Of a stretch of 14,659 bases of DNA, positions 7,601 through 12,384 are shown piece by piece. Position 1 is the stretch's first letter. Each line of letters opens with the position of its first letter. Under the pieces are notes generated by a model. The model was not told the origin of the DNA and searched no databases. It was given only the letters and a program-made list of their open reading frames with translations. The DNA is taken from the NCBI GenBank assembly GCA_046313675.1, contig JBKBXU010000088.1, forward strand, positions 1 to 14,659, read 5' to 3'. A program made the position numbers and the translations under genes. Source of the DNA: JBKBXU01 sp046313675. GTDB taxonomy: Bacteria > Bacteroidota > Bacteroidia > Cytophagales > Cytophagaceae.

Positions 7601-9358
7601 ATTGAAGTTTTACAACCAGATGCCCTGACCCTTGGCACAGCGCCCTCACATGTCAGTTGCTTTGGGGGAGATGATGGTTCGGCTGTTGTCACTGCTGCCG
7701 GAGGTACCGCTCCCTATACCTACAGGTGGGACACCAATCCTGAACAAACCACAATCGAAGTTGTGGGACTGGCGGCAGGATCTTATACCGTCACGGTTAC
7801 AGATTCACTGCTTTGTTCTGAAAATGCCAGTGTATCCATAACTGAACCACAATCTATTATACTAAATACTTCCACAACAGATGTTAGCTGCTATGAAGGG
7901 GATGACGGAACTGCCACTGTAAATGCAACCGGGGGCACGGAACCTTATGTCTTTAGCTGGAATACCAATCCAATACAAACAACTGCAAATGCTAATGCAT
8001 TGCTTGCCGGAGATTTTACAGTTACCGTTAGCGACGCACTTCAGTGTTCTGAAAAAGCAAATATTATAATAAATGAGCCTGAGCCTGTTTCTATATCCAT
8101 ATCGGTGGAAAACCCTACCTGTATTTCAGGTGGTACAGCAACAGCAACTGTTGCAGGTGGAACTGCCCCTTACCATTATGAGTGGAATTCTTCGCCAATA
8201 CAAAACACAGCAACAGCGGTTGGCCTGGAAGCTGGAAACTATACAATGATTGTTAGAGACAATAATGATTGTGCATTTACAAGCAATGTAACATTAAATC
8301 CCCCTCCTATGCCCATAGCGGACTTCAGCTTTTTAAGCGGCTGCTTTGGCGAGGAGCCTGTTTCCTTTAGGGATCAATCGGTAATGAGTAATGGTGTGGG
8401 TTCTTCTCAAATTATTTCCCGAGAGTGGAATTTTGGAGACCCTGGTTCAGGTTCTGCAAATTTTTCAAACGAAAACAACCCACAACACAATTACAATGCG
8501 GCCGCGATTTATGAAGCTTCTTTAGTAATAGTAACAGATTTGAGCTGCACGGACACAGTTCAAAAACCTATTGAAGTATATCCAATTCCTGTGGTAAATT
8601 TTGGGCCTCCGGCGGAAGGATGCTCCCCTTTATGTGTAGAGTTTAAGGATTCTTCCACTATCGCATCCGGGCATATACAATCATGGTCCTGGAATTTCGG
8701 AAACCCTTCATCTCAAAACAACACATCTTCCGAACAAAATTCCGCCCATTGCTACCTTAATACAGGGAGTTATAACGTACGTTTAGAAGTTGTCAGCAAC
8801 CATGGATGTACCGCGGCTTTAACCCGGGAGAACCTTGTTCAAGTTCGTCCTGATCCGGAAAGACCTTATCTTCAAAATCAAAAAATTTGCACCGACGGAG
8901 AGGAATATACTCAATTGGGTGTAGAATCAATTGCAGGACATGCCTACTATTGGGAATATACAGGTGATACAAGCTCCATTATCACAGTAAAGGATCCCGG
9001 GGACCATCACCTTATGGTAACCAACCAATGGGGATGCACAGCCGAAGCATCAGCCAATGTTCGGGATGTATGCCCCCCACGGCTTTTCGTTGGAAATGCC
9101 TTTAGCCCGGATGGCGATGGCATCAACGACCTATTCCGGGTTCACCATGCTTTTGTAGGAGATTTCCAAATGCTGATCTTCAATCGATGGGGCGAAATTA
9201 TTTATGAATCACGGGATAAGAATGAATTTTGGGATGGCAATTATAGAAATGAACCTATGCCTGTGGGCGTGTATCCATGGGTAATTGTTTATGAGGGAGA
9301 TTCGGTAGAATACAGAGGCCCATACAAATTGGAAGGAAGTGTAACAGTCATACGATAA
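4610..9358 (+). CDS. Large T9SS-exported surface protein: GATase-like N-domain, PKD, eight SprB repeats, gliding-motility C-terminal domain
   Basis: 1582 residues. Signal peptide 1-32 (positive residues K3, R4, K12, R16; core FLLFLFLIISI; cleavage near LAQ). An N-terminal domain (about 46-385) opens with IVPMD and LRAYGLIYNLL and contains RAYVLNGGNFLAQCHAVE (234-251), which looks like the nucleophile elbow of a class I glutamine-amidotransferase/ThuA-like fold, with GGHDYGR at 346-352. Next are an Ig-like module (about 400-465), a PKD domain (about 466-550, WNFGDPDSG), an Ig-like module (551-619), eight SprB repeats (620-1233), two PKD-like domains (about 1234-1325 and 1326-1415), an Ig-like module (about 1418-1487), and a type B T9SS sorting domain (1491-1582; NAFSPDGDGINDLF, FNRWGEIIYES, MPVGVYPW). 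It is probably an adhesin or motility surface filament. It sits 23 bases ahead of its sprF-like partner. The start at 4610 is the ATG that gives the signal peptide. It shares the repeat type and C-terminus of SprB but is much shorter, so it is called SprB-like only. Confidence 0.9.
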   Translation: MEKRNILWIYCKSPGRFLLFLFLIISIDTLAQRDLPNPASNLQEIPAGCYIVPMDTVYQAIVPAGAPPFNLRAYGLIYNLLQNGVHVKWAIRTPKQRDDIDFSAMAEMYSPHASPAAMMDFRGGPFIVPDTILPCGTSTTDIINLFGNNVAVYRLSQNTTVDIGYTLTHRPKIAVFNNGGNQQIHTKILEGAGIYDYDIMDAANIRDLMNCYTFASEPHADPHQVSMEVIEGVRAYVLNGGNFLAQCHAVETYENQGFFHTTNGIAITNSGVSHLYPNADLAYSQMHGPLEENEGGSVNDWTLAEGSNWRPYAYRSVSHTSTDTVVAMGAKLTDPATPGGNVYYLGGHDYGRTRGPRNPVLGLTTLPRLNALRMYLNAAIVSSGNPNMAWANAGGPATQIGCTDSVMLGCIPTGPPQATFLWTPSDGLSCTTCPNPMASPSQTTTYRVDVTHGCTVSDTIQVLVEANPVAGFSNTTVCAGIATSFTNETTGGGNYWQWNFGDPDSGENNTSNLQNPSHTFSRAGNFDVTLISGTGTECSDTIVQTVVVNTSPLLSTNAPYICEGQTTILTVEGAESYVWSTGETGNSISVTPTETTQYFVTGTFEGCSNTDTVTVTVSPDITATSETTNVSCFGGNDGSAMVNVSGGIGNYSYNWDTSPEQTDAQATNLTEGTYTVITSDSLGCTDTASVNIYQPEILESHTETIDVTCAGINDGSATVDVSGGTSPYTFRWNTDPEQTTGEITGLSEGSYTVVVTDLLGCTDTTSATILQPDGFSLVVETTEVSCFEGNDGTATVTATGGSLPYTYSWNTLPEQNSMQATSLSEGSYIITVTDFSGCMASDTAVIIQPEALELSIESVNVSCFEGNNGSATVNVTGGRNPYSYSWDTNPEQTTDHAANLSEGIYRITVLDSLNCQETTTVEITQPQELVLNTEVTNISCFGGNDGSASVTAIGGTAPYAYSWNTSPEQNTGQANALVLGNHTVTVTDSLGCTETASIEVLQPDALTLGTAPSHVSCFGGDDGSAVVTAAGGTAPYTYRWDTNPEQTTIEVVGLAAGSYTVTVTDSLLCSENASVSITEPQSIILNTSTTDVSCYEGDDGTATVNATGGTEPYVFSWNTNPIQTTANANALLAGDFTVTVSDALQCSEKANIIINEPEPVSISISVENPTCISGGTATATVAGGTAPYHYEWNSSPIQNTATAVGLEAGNYTMIVRDNNDCAFTSNVTLNPPPMPIADFSFLSGCFGEEPVSFRDQSVMSNGVGSSQIISREWNFGDPGSGSANFSNENNPQHNYNAAAIYEASLVIVTDLSCTDTVQKPIEVYPIPVVNFGPPAEGCSPLCVEFKDSSTIASGHIQSWSWNFGNPSSQNNTSSEQNSAHCYLNTGSYNVRLEVVSNHGCTAALTRENLVQVRPDPERPYLQNQKICTDGEEYTQLGVESIAGHAYYWEYTGDTSSIITVKDPGDHHLMVTNQWGCTAEASANVRDVCPPRLFVGNAFSPDGDGINDLFRVHHAFVGDFQMLIFNRWGEIIYESRDKNEFWDGNYRNEPMPVGVYPWVIVYEGDSVEYRGPYKLEGSVTVIR
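6467..8308 (+). repeat. Eight in-frame SprB repeats, 77-residue (231-base) period
   Basis: Within the large protein, residues 620-1233 are eight tandem copies of the SprB repeat. Each has an opening SCFxGNDGSATV-type segment, then GGTxPYxYSW, NTxPEQTT, a GSYTVTVTDSLGC-type segment and a closing xQPE. The first cysteine of each copy falls at 632, 709, 786, 863, 940, 1017, 1094 and 1171, exactly 77 apart. The second lies 52 residues later in copies 1-7 and 50 later in copy 8. Copy 8 is the most divergent. Codons for the same residues differ between copies, so the array is old and not a recent expansion. Confidence 0.9.
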
Positions 9359-9381
9359 AGAACCTCCGAACCACAAACATT

Positions 9382-10425
9382 ATGACATCTAAAAAATATT
9401 CAGAAAAAAAAACGTCGTTTTTGCTGCTGTTAATATTGCTCCTGTTACACACAATTGGAATGTCTCAGGATATACAATACTCACAGTTCTATGCAAACCC
9501 AATATACCTGAATCCAGCTTTTGCAGGAAGCGCTCATAATTCCAGAGGAATTTTTCATCAAAGGGTTCAATGGCCGGCTTTGGACGCAAAGTATATTACT
9601 TCTCATTTTTCAGTAGACCATTATACCCCCAATAATAACAGTGGATATGGCCTGATGTTTTTTAAAGACTTGCAGGGCAGCAATACCATAGCTACAACAG
9701 AAATAGCCTTACAATACTCCTACGAGCTTCATCTTACCGACAAACATGCATTTCGTGCAGGGATTCAGGCCGGCTATGTTTCCAGAAATATTGATTATTC
9801 CATGTTGAGGTTCCCGGACCAATACGACTCCTACGGCTACCTTGGTACCAGAACACACCAGCCCTCCGATATGGATATGGTTCATTACCTTGACTTCACT
9901 TCAGGGGGTATTTTCTATTCAGATAAATACTGGGTCGGTGTAACCTATGCGCATATGAACAGCCCCAATCAATCTTTTTATGGATCAGAAAGCCGCTTGC
10001 CTGTCAAATTTAACTTTACCGGAGGGTACAAGTTTGACTTGCAAAAGAAAACAGGCAGCGGACAATTTGAGCAAGGACGAAATATCCACCTCACCCCTAC
10101 CATCCATTATAAAACACAAGGAAAGTCAGACCAGGTTGATTTAGGTTTATATTTTCTTTACGATCACATTATAACAGGATTTTGGTATAGAGGGATTCCT
10201 CTATTAAAACGTTACAGGCCTGGTTTACAAAATAACGAATCGATTATCGTAGTAGCAGGATTTAAAATCAACAACAGCCTCAGTGTGAGCTATAGCTATG
10301 ATTTTGTGGTCTCAAAGCTTGCGCCGGCACGAACCGGAGGTTCACATGAATTAAATATAACCTATATTCACAACCGTACAACAAATAAACGTAAAGTTAA
10401 AAAACTCCCTTGTCCAAAGTTTTAA
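9382..10425 (+). CDS. PorP/SprF-family type IX secretion partner protein
   Basis: A 347-residue outer-membrane protein. It has a signal peptide (positive start, core LLLLILLLLHTIG, cleavage near MSQ at about 29). The mature start QYSQFYANPIYLNPAFAGS is the hallmark opening of the PorP/SprF family. Later strands such as HAFRAGIQAGYVSRNIDY, VGVTYAHMNSPNQSF and ILVAGFKI-like segments fit an outer-membrane barrel. The C-terminus KLPCPKF is also typical of the family. In Flavobacterium, SprF is needed for delivery of SprB, and type B sorting domains generally depend on such a partner. This gene starts 23 bases after the stop of the type B cargo gene, so the two almost certainly form an operon and a secretion pair. 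The frame is complete and of usual length. Which neighbouring cargo it serves is inferred from position. Confidence 0.93.
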   Translation: MTSKKYSEKKTSFLLLLILLLLHTIGMSQDIQYSQFYANPIYLNPAFAGSAHNSRGIFHQRVQWPALDAKYITSHFSVDHYTPNNNSGYGLMFFKDLQGSNTIATTEIALQYSYELHLTDKHAFRAGIQAGYVSRNIDYSMLRFPDQYDSYGYLGTRTHQPSDMDMVHYLDFTSGGIFYSDKYWVGVTYAHMNSPNQSFYGSESRLPVKFNFTGGYKFDLQKKTGSGQFEQGRNIHLTPTIHYKTQGKSDQVDLGLYFLYDHIITGFWYRGIPLLKRYRPGLQNNESIIVVAGFKINNSLSVSYSYDFVVSKLAPARTGGSHELNITYIHNRTTNKRKVKKLPCPKF

Positions 10426-10492
10426 ACTAATTACTTACAAATAAAAAAAATACGAATGTCTTGGTTGGAGAAAGTTTGGGTTTAAAAAAAGT

Positions 10493-10662
10493 GGGTTGGG
10501 AGCGAAAAATCCGCTTTTAACAGGAATCAGCCGCCCCGATCCGTCGACCTTCCACTGTTAACCTACTTTTTGGGTGAGGTCCGCACAAGGCGGATGTGGC
10601 CTGCTCTAAAATCGGTTAAGGCACGTAATTGTATCATGTTGATTTTTCGTTAAACCCAACCC
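10493..10662. repeat. Structured intergenic element with imperfect terminal inverted repeats
   Basis: This element lies in the 296-base gene-free gap between the convergent sprF-like and ankyrin genes. The left end reads GGGTTGGG (10493-10500) then GAAAAATC (10504-10511). The right end carries their complements in reverse order, GATTTTTC (10641-10648) and CCCAACCC (10655-10662). Inside, TTAACAG (10517-10523) faces CTGTTAA (10555-10561), and TCCGC (10580-10584) forms a tight hairpin with GCGGA (10590-10594). ATCCGC at 10509 offers an alternative partner for GCGGAT at 10590. It is visibly richer in GC than the flanking DNA. It encodes no plausible protein. It could be a short transposon-derived repeat, a structured RNA, or a bidirectional terminator. 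The remaining bases of the gap are plain AT-rich DNA. Confidence 0.5.
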
Positions 10663-10721
10663 GATTGTAAAATTAGGATTATTAACTCAAAATATAAATT
10701 CTGGGGATAAATTTATTGGAT

Positions 10722-11219
10722 TTATTCCATTGTATCAACCTGAAGCATTTCCAGAGCCTGTTCATTTCCTATCTGGTTGGCAATATCAACAACTGTAAAA
10801 CCTCTACTGTCTTTAATAGAAATATCTGACTTGTTTTCCAATAGTACTTTCACCAAATCATGACGACCAAACATCACCGAAAACATCAAGGCTGTAGCTC
10901 CGCTAAAGTTTTGTTTATTTACATCTGCCCCTTTTAAAATCAGCATTTCAGCAATTTCTTTATAGCCTTTAAACGCAACACCCATTAAAGCGGTATTACC
11001 GGCCGCATCCTGCAGGTCAATATCAGCCCCATTGTCTAACAGCAATTCAGCAACATACTTATGCTCTTCATAACAGGCAAGAATAAGTGGACTAAAGCCT
11101 CTGGCATCCTGCAGGTTCAAGTCCAAACCTTTTTCAATGGCCTGTTTCAGGTATTCAACATCCCCCATGCGGGCGGCGTTAAAAAGTAAATCTTCAGGAT
11201 TGGTCGAGTATAGATTCAT
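10722..11219 (-). CDS. Ankyrin-repeat protein
   Basis: A 165-residue protein made almost wholly of ankyrin repeats, helical hairpins that bind partner proteins. A degenerate capping repeat (about 8-37, LLFNAARMGDVEYLKQAIEKG) is followed by full repeats at about 40-70 (GFSPLILACYEEHKYVAELLLDNGADID), 73-103 (GNTALMGVAFKGYKEIAEMLILKGADVN) and 106-136, and a last partial repeat at 139-160. No signal peptide or membrane span is seen, so it is probably cytoplasmic. Small ankyrin proteins of this kind in other bacteria often sit beside catalase and support it; no catalase is present here, and the binding partner cannot be told. It is transcribed alone, convergent with the sprF-like gene. Confidence 0.88.
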   Translation of the reverse strand: MNLYSTNPEDLLFNAARMGDVEYLKQAIEKGLDLNLQDARGFSPLILACYEEHKYVAELLLDNGADIDLQDAAGNTALMGVAFKGYKEIAEMLILKGADVNKQNFSGATALMFSVMFGRHDLVKVLLENKSDISIKDSRGFTVVDIANQIGNEQALEMLQVDTME

Positions 11220-11320
11220 AGTATAATATAATGCTAACTCAGAAAGAGGGTTTTGGTTTCTTAGTTTTAAAAAATAACAGAAAATAAGCTATCGGAATTT
11301 CTGCGAGACCTTAGAGCACA

Positions 11321-11352
11321 TAAAAAAGAGCTGCGGAAGTCCACAGCTCTTA
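11321..11352 (-). terminator. Intrinsic terminator of the lipoprotein gene
   Basis: Read on the minus strand this is AAGAGCTGTGG, a 4-base loop, then CCGCAGCTCTT running into TTTTTT. The stem is 11 pairs long with one mismatch. It lies about 20 bases after the stop of the lipoprotein gene (11372) and ahead of the ankyrin gene, separating the two transcription units. Confidence 0.85.
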
Positions 11353-11371
11353 AATCATATAATCGCCAAAT

Positions 11372-12166
11372 TTAGTTATTTTGCCTAAGCTCAGGATATT
11401 TTTTTTCCAATTCCTCAATCAATTCCACGTCTTGCTGAGTAAAAAACATTTTATCAAAAAGTACCTCATCATCTTCGGGAAGATGGTAGTTATTTGCTGA
11501 AATTATCTCTAAAGAAAAATCATCTAAGCTGACTGAGTCAAGTGTTTCGAATTCTTTTCCTGAAAAAAAAATCATACCAGTACTTTTTTCTCCCTCAGCA
11601 ATATTCATGTTCATAATTCCTTTATTAGCAATGGTGTCCTCACCAGAAATATAAAAAGTTTTATAACCATAAGATGTGACATCTGTTCCAAGATCGTTTT
11701 CCAAATAATAGTATACATCTATCTGATTATTAAACCTTGAATTTTTGACAATGCTATCAATTTTAAACACTAATTTATTTTCACACTTACTATATGTTTT
11801 AGCTTTTTCTCTTTTGGAATAAGCATGCTTCAACTTAAGTTTTTCAATTTTGCTATTTACAACTTCTCCCATGGCAATGACCTCCTTATAATTCTTTCCA
11901 TGAAGTACTTTTTGTAAGCTGTCGATATTCTTGTTCTCTTTGAGGCAATTAAAATCAAAGTGTCCCCTATCGTTCAGACAATGACTTTGTAATACATTCA
12001 ATAATGCATCAAGAAATTTAGCTTTCTCCTCTTTATTTAAGGATTCCACGATTGCTTTTCCAGTTTCGTTTAATGATTCTTCAGTAGTTGCATCAAGGGT
12101 GGGACTGCAAGATGAAATAAAAATCAGGAAGACTCCCAATATAGATTTTAAAATACTTTTTTTCAT
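11372..12166 (-). CDS. Lipoprotein of unknown function (possibly DUF6694-like N-terminus)
   Basis: A 264-residue lipoprotein. MKKSILKSILGVFLIFISSC is a signal peptide with a lipobox-like end, so lipidation at C20 is likely. The first mature segment, PTLDATTEESLNETGKAIVES, then a charged helix ending in FLDALLNVL, resembles small lipoproteins grouped as DUF6694; that match is from memory of the pattern and is tentative. Two cysteines follow at about 63 and 74 (SHCLND, FNCLKE). The second half (about 128-240) alternates strands and loops (LVFKIDSIVKN, VYYYLENDLG, YKTFYISG), suggesting a beta-sandwich. The C-terminus is an acidic helix. I do not recognise a function. It has its own promoter (12201-12232) and terminator (11321-11352), so it is a single-gene unit. 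Confidence 0.8.
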   Translation of the reverse strand: MKKSILKSILGVFLIFISSCSPTLDATTEESLNETGKAIVESLNKEEKAKFLDALLNVLQSHCLNDRGHFDFNCLKENKNIDSLQKVLHGKNYKEVIAMGEVVNSKIEKLKLKHAYSKREKAKTYSKCENKLVFKIDSIVKNSRFNNQIDVYYYLENDLGTDVTSYGYKTFYISGEDTIANKGIMNMNIAEGEKSTGMIFFSGKEFETLDSVSLDDFSLEIISANNYHLPEDDEVLFDKMFFTQQDVELIEELEKKYPELRQNN

Positions 12167-12200
12167 TTTAGAGAGATATTTTGGTTAGAAATTAAGCCAA

Positions 12201-12232
12201 TAAAGGTATGTCAAAATATTCTTTATCACAAA
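12201..12232 (-). promoter_or_regulatory. Bacteroidota-type promoter for the lipoprotein gene
   Basis: On the minus strand TTTG (complement of 12229-12232) precedes TACCTTTA (complement of 12201-12208) by exactly 20 bases. It is one mismatch from the consensus TTTG / TAnnTTTG and lies 34 bases upstream of the start codon. The rest of the 12167-12384 gap shows no gene. It holds a 10-base palindrome, ACAAGCTTGT, at 12290-12299, and no clear terminator for the gene ending at 12385. Confidence 0.6.
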
Positions 12233-12384
12233 TGGCTCCATTTCTGATAGACATTGGATTTGGCGTTCATCTTAGCCTCCTGTCCTGATACAAGCTTGTG
12301 GCTATTGCAGACATAAAACCCAAAGCTCCTTCCGGTTGTGTTAGGTCATTATCATCCTGAAAAATTCTGATTCATACAATGCAC

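Noticed and set aside
6467..8308. Regular 231-base periodicity as a possible CRISPR or DNA satellite
   Set aside because: The period is a protein repeat in frame. The DNA copies have diverged and there is no short identical repeat with unique spacers.
10649..10662. GTTAAAC/ACCCAAC resembling integron attC core sites
   Set aside because: The two matches overlap each other and do not bracket a hairpin in attC order; no integrase or cassette-like gene is present.
10722..11219. Reading the ankyrin gene as a catalase-associated AnkB-type gene
   Set aside because: No catalase or other oxidative-stress gene is visible in the window, so only the repeat fold is called.
12208..12288. Small plus-strand open frame of 26 codons starting at an ATG inside the lipoprotein promoter
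   Set aside because: It has no recognisable product or start signal, and it overlaps a promoter on the other strand.
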